Assembly (NCBI GenBank): GCA_039654915.1
Contig: CM077593.1
Coordinates: 78,720,501-78,784,500 of the forward strand
DNA from: Aquilaria yunnanensis
Taxonomy: Eukaryota > Streptophyta > Magnoliopsida > Malvales > Thymelaeaceae
Direction of reading: 5' to 3'
DNA length: 64,000 nucleotides
Shown: in pieces, positions 48,600-59,799 of the stretch
Numbering within the stretch: position 1 is the stretch's first letter
Layout of the letters: every line of letters begins with the position of its first letter
Program-made: the position numbers and the translations under genes
Notes under the pieces: model-generated
Database searches by the model: none
What the model was told of the DNA's origin: nothing
Seen by the model: only the letters and a program-made list of their open reading frames with translations

Positions 48600-49700
48600 A
48601 AAGGTCCCAATTATAATGGAACGGTGAAGAGATCGACTTCTGATAGCCAAAGTGCTATCGCCCTGACCACCTGCTGATCACAGGAAAGAGGACGCCAGAC
48701 ACCTGAGGCATACGACCTCGGAAATGACTCCGGAGTGAAGGAAGTCATACACTTGAGGCGCACGACCTCGGTACATCACCAAATGCCAACTTCGGAAGCC
48801 AGTGAAGCGCCTCCTTCAGGAGGGCGACCGAACCAGCTTCGGGGGAGAAAGACCAACCACCCCCTGCGGGAGAAAGCTCCCCGAAGGCGTAGGCACCGAA
48901 GTTCCGGCCCGACTCCAGGAAAGGACCCATCACCCCGAAGTGAGACATCAACCAAAGGGACCTCGGTTGTACGGCAAGAGCCATCAAGGAGTCTCTGACA
49001 CTCCGCTCATATACGTATCCAACACGCCACCCCCAGACACACTCTAACATGCCATCGTAGCATGCATCCTGTCACACAGGGCTACACCTACTACGGCTCG
49101 CGCCCCAAGGAGCCTGTAGATGACTAGGGGCCTCCATGCCCAAAAGTACGAACACCATCTGTCCATACACGTGTCACAATCTAAAGGGATCACCTTCTCC
49201 CTTATAGACCAAGGAAATGGTCACAGGCAGAGGGTTCTCCGCCCGGAGGACCAAAAGGACAAAAGGACGTTCTCCTTTCTCCGCCTGAATACTCCCCCTT
49301 CAGCCCTTAGAAAGGCAGGCTAGGCAAGAGTTCCTTATGCTTATTACTGAGTATCTCTCTTTCTCAGAGCACTGATTTGGGCGTCGAAGGTTCCCCCCCG
49401 GAAAACCACCCCTGGGGCCTCCTAACCCTTGTTTTTTGAGTGTTTCAGCCAGGTTTCCCTGAAGGATCTCCGCTCCGGGCTCTCTCCCACACCGAAAGTC
49501 TTTCCCGTCCTCACCAACCGCGGTACCAGGAAGCTGCCGGGCACCACTTAAGGTGACCCTCTCAGGGTACCTTCTTGCACTTCCAGGACCCCCTGCTGCC
49601 CGCACCGCTGCACACAGTGGAGATGCTGGCTCCGCTTAACCGGACCGAATTAGATGCTGGCTCTGCACCTCCGGAAGCCCGGCATCAGCTTCGAAAACTG
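48600..49700 (+). mobile_element. GC-rich LTR-like segment
   Basis: The base composition jumps from AT-rich to clearly GC-rich between about 48630 and 49690, then falls back. No continuous protein is recognisable on either strand, although several overlapping open frames occur as expected from the composition. Positions 49372-49392 carry CTGATTTGGGCGTCGAAGG, the LTR 3'-end motif found in Tat-type elements here. CACGACCTCGG repeats lie at 48709-48721 and 48760-48771. I read it as the LTR of a younger, GC-rich Gypsy element or a TRIM. Confidence 0.55.
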
Positions 49701-50742
49701 AAAAAAGACAACATTATTTCCAGGTGGCTTCGCAAATTCATGTTTACTCAACATAACACAAGATGATTATTGTTTCATTTTTTTAGTTCAGGATCTATGT
49801 GTATCAATGAATATAGTTTAGGCATAAATTTTTGTAATTTGCCCAGGAGAACGGTAATTGCATGGCTTTTTCATTTTAGAATTAATAGAATATTCTATAA
49901 AATAAAGGCATATTCTATTTGTTACCTACATTAGTGGGTAATCTGCATAATTGCAAACAATAGCGACAAATACTTCCAAAGAAAAAACTCGAATGACTTT
50001 TTTAACTGTAAAAAAAAAACAATAGTGGCCAATCTCTGCTATAGCCTAAACATGACTTGGATCCCCTTTTACCTTTGTACATATATGTCATATGTTTGTA
50101 TATATCTATCACATGTTTTATACATTGAGACTTATACATACCTATCATTCAATTTATGCATATCTCTAATTTTGGCGAGAAGCAGGATTTGACATATTCA
50201 CGCTTGTTTTTTAGAAGGAGATTGAACTCGTACATACTATTAAATATATCAATAATACATTTTCCATCTCATTTGTACATATGTCACAATATTTGCAGAT
50301 TCTTCATTTTTTTTGTAAACCAATTTTTTTGCATATTTGGTATTTAATTTGTACATATCTTTAATTTTGTAGAGAAGTGAGATTTGATATGTTTATGCTT
50401 GTTTTATGTTATTAATGTCAGTATTAGAATACACACACACATACACACACATAAGGATTTGGTCTATATTACACTTCCCATACTTTATGTTAATTATGAC
50501 TCTCCTCTTGTAGCTCAGAAATGACTATGCTAACAAGTTATTGTTAAAAACTAGCAAAACTGGCGAAATTTTATATTTGTGTTTGACAATTATTTGGTAG
50601 CATATATTTTTCATATTTGTGTTTGAAACTGAAAAGGAGGTTCAAAATTTAACATACAATACATTTTTTATCATAGATTTTTTTATAAAATAAAAGTTAA
50701 TGCTTTAATTAATTATTCATTTCTTAGTAATTGGGAATGACT
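49700..50742. other. AT-rich intergenic DNA
   Basis: It includes an (AC)n-like run at 50431-50453. Two direct copies of a TTTGTACATAT-containing block flank 50160-50400. No gene is supported. Confidence 0.5.
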
Positions 50743-53317
50743 GTGATAACTCTCCTAGTCAATAATGAGTTTTAACCAAGTAAGCATTTTTATGTAAGTG
50801 TTTTTACTTAAGTACCTCAAGTTAGTACCTTGTTAAGTAAGAAAGACAAGCTAAGTTAAATGAAAATGAGTTTGTAAATGTGGTTTGGCACCTAAAAGTC
50901 AGAAGATGGCAAAATGGTATTTTTGACCCAAGTGAATGGTATGACTATAATTTTGAAGAAATTAGGGTCATGTAAGGAATTTTGCCTATTTAAATCAAGC
51001 CCATCAGTTATCCTAGCTATTAGAACCATCTTTGAAGGAAAAGAGTAAAAAGTTGCACTAAGTGCTCAATTGAGCTATTTATGTCTTATGTGGCTTAAGT
51101 GTCCAAGAGGCTAAGTGTAGGAAGGTTTTGGGCATTCTTTAGGACAAAGGAGGGATGATTTTAGGTGAGTGTTTAGTGACCAAAGTAAAACAAATGAGAA
51201 CTTGAGGGTCAAGGAGCAAGAAAACAAGAAGTATGCTTCAGTAGGGTGGTTAGGATATTTTTAGGCTAGTTAACTTCCTTTACCATTTGTTTTCTTTCCT
51301 AAAATTCATAGCTCCCTCTCCCTACCAGAATTTCTACTCCAAAGCTCCTTAGTTCTACAAATTTTCATTGAAATTGAAGGCCCTAAGGTGATTACAAGAA
51401 GCCTTAAACTCTTTTTTAGTGTTTTTGCTTCAATCTAGCTCTTTGATGCTTGTTTTGGACTTGAGACCTAAGGTAAGCTTCTTGGTTTTATTTGGGCTGG
51501 TTCTAAGTTGTTTGTGTAGCTAGAAATGGTCTTGATTTGAGGTTCTTGGTTCCATATCATGTTGGTTTTAGGATTAGAACTTAAGAGAGCTTGGTTGAGC
51601 TCAAGTAAGCTTGTGCTTTGGTTCTTGCTTTGTTGCTGAATTTGAGGTAAGAGTTCAAGTTAATTTAGCTCAAATAATGCATAAAAATATAATATTATGA
51701 GTGAGAATGAATTAGAAATAAGACCCATGTAAATTGGCCTTAGGATGGGAAAGTTTGAGCAAGTTTGCACGCTGTTGCACAATGCTGTAGTGCATTGGCG
51801 ACGCATCGCCAAAGATGCGTCACTGTTAGACATCAGGATTCTAGAGCATTGATTCCTTTGGCGACGCATTGCCGACGGCGTCGCCAAGGTATTAGTCCCT
51901 CAAGCTCAGGGCATCCTAAGAATGCCTTCATCTCTCGATTATCATCCTTAGGCTAATTTAAGACGTTCCATAGCCTTGGTTGGTTCTTAAACTCATTCTT
52001 AAGTTAAGAATTATATATTATTTAAGAGATAGCTAAGTATTATGGTTAAGGTAGAGCTAAGCACAGTGGGTAAGGGCTAAAAGTGCTCAAGTTGTCAAGA
52101 GGGCACTAAGAGGAATTAGGTTGGTTTTAAAGGCTACATTGGCCAAGAAGATAAAGGTCTCGAACTTAAGGGAATTGAATAAGAAACCTAAGAAGACCCC
52201 AATTGAACTATTGGTTTGGTAAGTGAGCCACTAATGAGCTTTAAGCTAAGCTCCAAGAGCTTGGCAAGTTAAATCACATAAAATGGCTACCCTATATAAT
52301 AAATTAAAGGTAAGATGGGTAAGTTTTGAGAGAAGGTGATAACCTAGTCTAGGACCCCTAAGTGGGACTTAAGGGAGGTAAAGTATTTAGGATACGAGAG
52401 CTAGTGTCTCAAGTACCTCCACTATTTAAGCTCACGACAAGTATAAGGCACCAAGGTGCATGAAGTCCTAAGGATTGTGTAAATTGCATACCATACATTC
52501 ATGCATTGCATATCTTCCATGTTATTGTCTCGAGTTGCTTGTTGGTTGATTACTTGATTGTTTGTTTTTCATGTTTACATGCTTGCTTGCTTGCTATTTT
52601 CTTTGCAGGTACCCTAAGGAACCCTTACTGAGTACATTCATGTACTCATTCCCTTAAGTTTGTTGTGTAAGTTCTAACACTGGGCCTAACAACTAGTGGA
52701 TAGTTGTAGGCTAAGCTTCCTCTTTTTTAAGATACTCTTTTTCTAGAATCCTTGTGATTCTAAGTTACTTGTGGACTAAGCTACGTACTAAATAAGTTTT
52801 ATGCCTTTACAGTGTAAAGGCTAAGTGGTGCACAAGGACTAAGGAAGGGCTTGCACTTGGAGCTTTAATAGCTCAAATGTGAGGCTCAAGTAAAGGATCT
52901 TAGTTAAGTTTTTGTCTTGTATATATAGTAACTTTTGTAATAAAATGTTGCTTTTATTAGTATACAGTGTCGTATAAGACCATTGAGTTACTTTTGGGTG
53001 CATGCTAGTGATGTTAAGTGTGCACAAGCTATTGCTTAAAGTCAAAGTAACTAGTATTTCATTATCTTGGCGTGGTTTAAGTAAATTTTAAATGAAATGC
53101 TCAAGCAATTATTTTGAAATAGTTTACGTAATTGTTTGCATTACCAAGACAAAAGCATGCATATCTTTTTGCAGGGTAGGCTAAGAAACTAGTTGCACAT
53201 AAATTATTTTAATTTACTGACTAGTAATAGTTAGCCAATAGTAACTAAGTGGGATTTACAGTCCCTAAGAGCCTACAAGCTAAGTAATTTGGGGTGTTGG
53301 GACCCTATTCTGTGACA
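50743..53317 (+). mobile_element. Long LTR-like region (~2.6 kb), related to the solo LTR at 11.1-13.8 kb
   Basis: It starts TGTGATAACTCTCC and ends ATTCTGTGACA. The block CCCTTACTGAGTACATTC (52620-52640) and the TTCTAGAATCCTTGTGATTC block (52740-52762) have counterparts in the same order in the solo LTR on the minus strand. A GC-rich island with GGCGACGCATCGCC and GGCGTCGCC (51795-51888) sits about 1.1 kb from the 5' end, the same place as in that LTR. I could not find a target duplication, so the exact ends are uncertain. Confidence 0.65.
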
Positions 53318-53772
53318 ATCGGAGCTTAAATGTACAGCTGAGTGAAAGAAATTTTAGTCAATCTTCAATTTTGAAAGATAAAAAATATTATTTTGCTAAT
53401 GACATTTTCCATCATAGCATATAATTGAAAATATCTTGCATAACTAAATTTAATTGGTATTTGTTGATAAAAATATGGATTAATTTGATGTTTATATGTG
53501 AACAAAACCAGCATAACTAACTTTGATTAAATGTGTTCTCTCTAAAAAAATGGAAAGAACTCTTTTTGAGTTCTAAATTAAATTGTTTACATATTTTCTC
53601 TTTTTGCATCTAAAAAATTTAATTTTTTTCTAAATAAATCCTAAAAATTTAAAGTTGTGTAAATAGTTAGTCTTAAGACTTTCTATTATGTGGTCATCAA
53701 GTGGAAAATAAAATTCATAATAATTATTTGACATCAACATTTTAAATTCTATACTATCCATCTTCTTGACAA

Positions 53773-54080
53773 ACTTCACTCTTTGAGAAGATTGAGACCT
53801 ACTGGCAACGTGCGAGAGTGCTCGATAGTATGAACTTTGTCGCTAGTTCATTACATATTAATTATATAGAGGTATTTTTTGACAGTTGTAATGTTTCTGC
53901 TGTAATTATTGACATACTCAGAATGATGATCCTCCACCCTGACGAGGCAAGATTGCTTCTCAAGCATATAGAGGGTGAAAATGGTACTTGTTTACAAGAC
54001 ACTGGCAGTGCCTTCTACTATTTGTTTCTGAAAATTGAATTTGTGAATGCAAGTAGCTGCTCAGGTTTACCTTTCTTCTG
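53773..54080 (+). pseudogene. Possible exon of an unrecognised or dead gene
   Basis: From 53773 a frame runs about 100 codons to 54084, containing IETYWQRARVLDSM, VFFDSCNVSAVIIDILRMM and HPDEARLLLKHIEGENG. It has the composition of a real soluble protein and ends near GCTCAG followed by GT, a usable donor. It starts after a stop with no clear start codon. I do not recognise the family. Nothing similar follows within the next 2 kb, so it may be an orphan exon or pseudogene. Confidence 0.3.
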
Positions 54081-54084
54081 TTAA

Positions 54085-56430
54085 TGTCACTAATGTTTAT
54101 CATAGATTCATAATGATGTTCTCTGTGAATGGTATGTGCAAATTCCAATTTTCTTAATGGAATCAAAATCAATTATGATAGTCACCACAAGATCCTGTGC
54201 CAGCAAATCTTTTAACTATAACCCATGCAGTAACCAATCTGTTTAAGCATTCATCATACTATAACTGGCTGCAAAGGAACTAAAGTGAGGTACTCAATCT
54301 ATTGTTGCATAGCCACACAACTTGAAGTATGGTTTAACATTTCTTTGATTTGAGTTGTTAAAGACAGTAAAGGAGTATCGTTATGCCCTGGCATGTCAAT
54401 TTTATAGATAAATTCTTTGTCCTGACTACTAGTTGATGCAGGTGACTAAATAAATGTGTTCATGTACAGCTATACCTTTTTTTCTTTTGTCTTTAAAATT
54501 GACCTGGAGGAAATATAGATCATTTCTTTCTTAAGTTGGCAGTTTGTGCTTTTAGTTTGAGCTTCTTGTGAAGGACTGATAGTTATGAAATTCTCAGTTG
54601 TCCTTTTGATCTTCGTGTAAATGAATACATAGTGTTGTTTTGTTTAGTGAAATCACAATTATATTGGCATATAATTTCATTTTGAACATTTTTGCTGTTA
54701 AACCTACATTTGTAGATTTTGGATGCCTTTTCAACTTGTTCTGCATCTCCTAATAAGAACTTGTAGTTATCTTCTTCTACCTTAATGTTGAAGTAAGTCT
54801 TCTCTCAACCGTAATTGTGCACTTTTTATTACTTTAAGTGAAAGCTTCTCTGTATATGCCATTAATGCTTGACACCCTTACTTATCGCCCTTGTGCTGTT
54901 AAGGGAGGCATATACGTGCTTATTGTTTCCGATCCTATATCTTAGTCTTTTATCTTTGAGCCATTTCTATATCGAGGATACAGTAGACAATCTTCACTCT
55001 AAAGTTTGATTACTATATTACACTCAAGTAGGCTGGTCACTTTCTATGTGCATAAGCAAGCTTGTTGTTTGAGGAGAGGGATCATTTAGCATATGATTAA
55101 TGATTAGGAAAAGCAATCTAATCCATTTTTTCCTATGGCATTTTAGCAAAATTACCCAATGGAAGGAGTAAAATTTAGATCTTGTGTGTTCTTCTCCATA
55201 AGTTTAGGATCTAGTAAGATATTTTGAGTATGAGTACATTTTATTCACATGTGTAAGCTGGTTTGTTTTGCGCTTCAAAGTTATGCGATGCTGTTAATTG
55301 AAAAGAAAAATGAGGAATCCTTGCCCAAATGAGTTTAGTTCCTGTGATGTCATTTTCCCTTATTTATGAAATTGATAGTAATCATTGGTGTTTGTTAATC
55401 ACTTTGCCACCTTTATGCAACTTTGCTAAGCAAGAAAATCTAGATGCTGACGCCAAATTCAAAACTTTAGTGGCCATAGGATCATTGGTGTCTTTTCTTT
55501 CTAATTGATCTTTAATTCTTTCCATTATCAGCTCCATCAATTTGCAATTATGCTGATTTCATATTAGTGGTAGTGAATTGGGTTCTCTGCTTTCATATTG
55601 TTTGTCCCCCCATTTTTTGCACAAAAATAGTCTTTGAGAAGGCTATAAGAGATGGCAGATTTATCTAAAAGCTAAGAAATCCAAAGCCATGGAAAACATA
55701 AAGCTATATTGTAAAACACTACTGTCAAATTTTCAGTGCCATATATTGTTGAGTAATAAATTCATTAATGGCTTCTAACAAATGCTTCAAGTTCTTGTCA
55801 AGAAAATAGCATTGGTCTTATGATGTTAGGAATGTTGCGAGAGCAGCAAAGGCTTCAAAAAAAGCAAAGATTGTAGAAGTTAGAGTCGCTATTGAACTAG
55901 TAATGAGGCAAACTTGAATATGTCAGAGCAATTGATAGTTAAAGAATGGTGCAAAAACTTCATTTTTTTTTTTTGTGCTAGTTAGGTTTAAAATGCCACA
56001 ACTTTTTTTGGGTAAATGATATATTTTTGTAGTGGTGGTGGAAAGGCTAACCTAGGAAAGAAACAAAAATATGTGTATATGATCTTTCATGTATGACTTA
56101 ACTATTAAATGACATTTGAGATGTAATTCATATTTCTTTTCCGATTGAGATATATGGATCAATGGATTTATGTGTTTATTAAAAAATATAGATTGTAATT
56201 TATTTTATTATTAAAAAATTTGAGCTCAATTTTTTTTCTCGTAGAGGAAATTGTAACCTTATGTGTTTTAATTGTCGAATAACATGTTATTATGTAAATC
56301 ATATTTTGAATAAATGAAAACTACTTTAGCCTGGTTGTTGCACTTGTGTGGAATTGATAACAATATTGGAATGTCTGTAGGAGGATTAAGAAATGGATAG
56401 GGCAAGCTATTGAGAATTGTTTGCATAAAC
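54085..56430. other. AT-rich DNA, intron-like, no gene supported
   Basis: T-rich sequence resembling plant intron or decayed gene DNA. I tested for continuation of the frame at 53773-54084 and found none. No transposon ends were identified. Confidence 0.4.
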
Positions 56431-56930
56431 TAGTGAAGGCCAACTATCACAAACTATCGACAACTAACTGTAACTAAATTAGTAACGACCTGCTCTCACT
56501 AAATTAGCAATGGTTAGCCCTCAATAAATTAGTGACGGCTGCCCATTGCAAAATTTAGCTAAGGCAAACCGTCAGTAAATTAGTGACGGTTAGCTGTTTC
56601 TAAATTAGTAACGGCTAGCCGTCATTAATTTCACAAACTTAGTGACAGCCATCCTTCACTAAATTTAGTGATGGTTTGCCTTTAGCCAACTTATCAGTAA
56701 TGACTAACCGTCGCTAACTTACTGACAAAAGGTTGGTGCCGGATAATTAGTAACCGTTGTATTTACAAAGATTGACCGTTACTAACTAGTGAAAATAGCT
56801 GTTGCTAACAAATTAGCAGTGAGTAAATAAGAGACGATAAGCTTAGTGACAGTTGGTCATCATTAACCTCAATTTAGCAACGGCAGACTGTCGCTAATAG
56901 CCTTTGCTAAAACCCCTTTTTTTAGTAGTG
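56431..56930. mobile_element. CACTA-type subterminal repeat block and terminus
   Basis: About ten copies of motifs such as AAATTAGTGACGG and its inverse CCGTCACTAA alternate over 500 bp. The block ends TTTTTTTAGTAGTG, the expected right terminus of a CACTA element (reverse complement CACTACTAAAA). No left terminus was found, so only this end remains or the rest is beyond recognition. Confidence 0.7.
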
Positions 56931-57289
56931 ATACTTCAAAAAAAAAAAATTAATACAAATTTGTTATTTTAATTTTTTTAATATTTGGTAATTGGGTGTC
57001 TAGTGAATATTTCCAAATAGAAAGACATTCTTGCAGTGAATTATTAGTTGAAAAACATATTTCCTTGGCTCACTACCCTAAACAATTTTGAATGTATGCA
57101 TAATAGCTTCATTAAGAACCAATTAACAGAGCCTCTACCAAGCAGGATGGGAAAGGATGACCCAATTCCACTCAGCTAGAAGAATCCTTTGACAAACTTA
57201 CAAGAAAACAATTGAATTTGCTGATAAAGCCATAATATCATCAATAACAACACCATACGCATACATTGACTACTTCTTGTAGTTGAGGA

Positions 57290-57690
57290 GAGTAGACACT
57301 GTCACTTGAGAATCCGATTGTCAAATGATATTTTCCCAGCCTCATGAATGAGTTGAGGCCTTTTCAGAATACTTATGAGAAACAGCAAGCAACACCATTG
57401 ACAACGAATCCCGGCATACAATTCCAAGTCTAGTGGAACCAAATGAAGCACAAAAGCTTGCATGAGAGCACCTTGTGCAATCCAAAAAATATCCCATGTA
57501 TGTGGAATATTAATCCGCATGTCTTACAGATCAAAAGCTCATAGCAACTTTTATGTGAAAAGGCCAAAACAGGTAATATGTGCTTAATAGATTCATTAGC
57601 AATGTCACATGCCGGACAAAGGAAATTTTCAATAACCCGTCTCTGCCATAAATTAACCCAAGTATGAAGACGAGAAGATATTGCTCAGCT
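57290..57690 (-). pseudogene. LINE zinc-finger (zf-RVT) remnant
   Basis: The minus strand reads NLWQRRVIENFLCPACDI followed by ESIKHIL. This matches the zf-RVT region that follows reverse transcriptase in plant LINEs (Cys-x2-Cys ... H). Downstream the frame breaks. No RT core is visible upstream in the next kilobase. Confidence 0.5.
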
Positions 57691-58258
57691 CACTAGAAAT
57701 TCTACAATTTAAGAGTTAGTTTCAATCACCATAAAGCTCGCCATCGTGTCTACTCCTATGTGGGTGCTCCAAAGTATAAAGGCAAAATACTATATTATAC
57801 GTGATACCTGCCAAGAACGGTATAGACTCCCTTCACCTCCACTCCCTAGGTGAAAATATCCAAAACGGGCCATAGACTGATGGTATTTAAATAATATGTG
57901 GGATGGAACATGAAAGGGAGAAAAGGAAAGTTCCACCTAGTTCCATTCGATAGAAATAAGTCAGTCACAGCCTAATGCTTGATGGCGAGTGTGAGCGTTG
58001 TAATCAATGAGAACATAGGTGCAGCAGACACCTAGTGGTCATACCAATCACTGATCAACTGACCATTACCTACTTACCATAATCAACCAACCTTGAGGAG
58101 AGCGCACACTTCCATCATCGCTTTTCCAAACGTGGGATGAACCTGGGACATCCATACTATATAGCAATGACGAAGTAGAATAATATCAACCATTCATAAC
58201 CTGAGAGATCAAGAAATCAAAATTCTGCAAAAGACATTAGCATTGTTTTACAGGTAAA

Positions 58259-59745
58259 TGATAAGTTTATATTTATTATATTTATTTCTCTCATATTTAG
58301 TATATTTTAATATATTTTGAACCTTAAAGATATATTTTAAGTATGTTTTGTAGCTTAGAGCATATCTGGACTTAATTGGATGAAAGTGGATTTAAATTGT
58401 AATTTTACAAGTTTTAATTTGGTTCTGCTCTTTCAGTATTCTGATAGATTGGTGAGATTCTAGTAGAAAAATCATAGCTTCAACTACAGAGATCGGAATG
58501 AAGTGATTCTTAATTCACTGGAAAGCTAACATCTGGAGCTACAAATCATATTCAGACCATGAAATCCAGTTTGCACGTTAAGAGGGTCAAATTTAGCTTC
58601 AAAGTCGCAATTTGCGAGTTACCGCTGGTTCGGAAGCAGTTGTGGTATTTTGGGCATATCTTTGGCTATAGATGTCCATTTTATATGATTCAGGTGTCGT
58701 TTCGAAGCTAAGAAGGAGATCTACAACTTTTATGCTTTAAGTTTTGAGAAATAGTGACTGCATAAAGTTCGAAACTCAGCTTAAAGTTGCTACTGCTGTT
58801 CTAGAGTATTACATGACTGACAACTTTAAAACCTCCTAATTATTTTAAATCTTTTAATTTGTTTGTGTTACTTTTACTTTTATAACAATACATAAAATTT
58901 AGGGAGTTTTTATGAGTTTAACGCATTTGGGAAAAGGGTGGCTGCCGCAGGCCTCCGGGCTCTTCCTCTCTTTTGCGCTTTTTTACTTTTTTTTTATTAT
59001 TATTGTTCTTTGTTTTTCTTCCAATCATGAGTGAGTAATTTTTTTGTTCAATTTTAGGGGTGATTTCTATTGCCAACACTAGTTGTAAGGATTGACTTTA
59101 CTTGCTTAAATACTCTTTAAATTCAAGTATTTACTTTTTTGTTGTTCAGATTTATTACAATTAATTTTCCCGTTCTCGCTTGTTGGATTGGTTATGCGAT
59201 TGCAAATTTACTTGATTTTCTTTCAACCACTTAGGTGAAGAATTTAATTAGAAGCAAGTGAATTGATTGGAGATTACTTTTATTTTTGGTTAGTTCATAC
59301 AAAGAAGTAAGACAGGTTAAATTGTTCAAGCTTTTAAATTGTTGCCTGGAATAAACTTTTTGGTTCATTGATCTTAATACTGATTTTAAGATAAGTAGAA
59401 ATTATTTTTCAATATCTAATTGCTCAAAATTAAGAAATTAATATGAAGCTTTTTCTAGTTAATTTTATTGCTGAATTCCTTGGGTTATTTTTAGCTTTAA
59501 AAAGAGTCATGTTTATTTGCTTGGATTGAAGAAGTACTTTTCTTCGATGATCAACTGCGTGATTGGAATAGATAATCAACCCTGAACTGAACATTTTTAG
59601 TATTAGTTAATTTCATTTTAATTCTACAGTTAATTTATTTCAGCATTCGTTCTAAGAAAACCCCCTAATTTTTTATTTCAGTTTTCTGACAGGAAGCTTT
59701 CTGTTAAAAAAAATTTCCTTGGGATTCAACATGGTTTTCACTGCT
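58259..59745 (+). mobile_element. LTR-like segment (~1.5 kb)
   Basis: It begins TGATAAGTTTATATTTATTA and near its end has CCTTGGGATTCAACATGG, resembling the CTTGGGATTCGACCTGG block at the 3' end of many plant Gypsy LTRs. It has no coding frame. No target duplication could be matched, and the 3' limit is approximate. Confidence 0.45.
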
Positions 59746-59799
59746 AAACTAAAAATTTATTTATTCTGAGTTGTTAGGGATACCATAATTATTTTTTAC

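Noticed and set aside
48735..49605. Several overlapping open frames on both strands
   Set aside because: High GC content makes stops rare; none has a domain and all fall within an LTR-like segment.
47560..49860. A second TIR transposon bounded by GGCGAATTGCCC and the reverse complement of GTAATTTGCCCAGG
   Set aside because: Similarity of the two ends is only about ten bases and no flanking duplication was found.
56431..56930. CRISPR-like repeat array
   Set aside because: Repeats alternate in orientation, have irregular spacing and end in a CACTA terminus; the genome is a plant.
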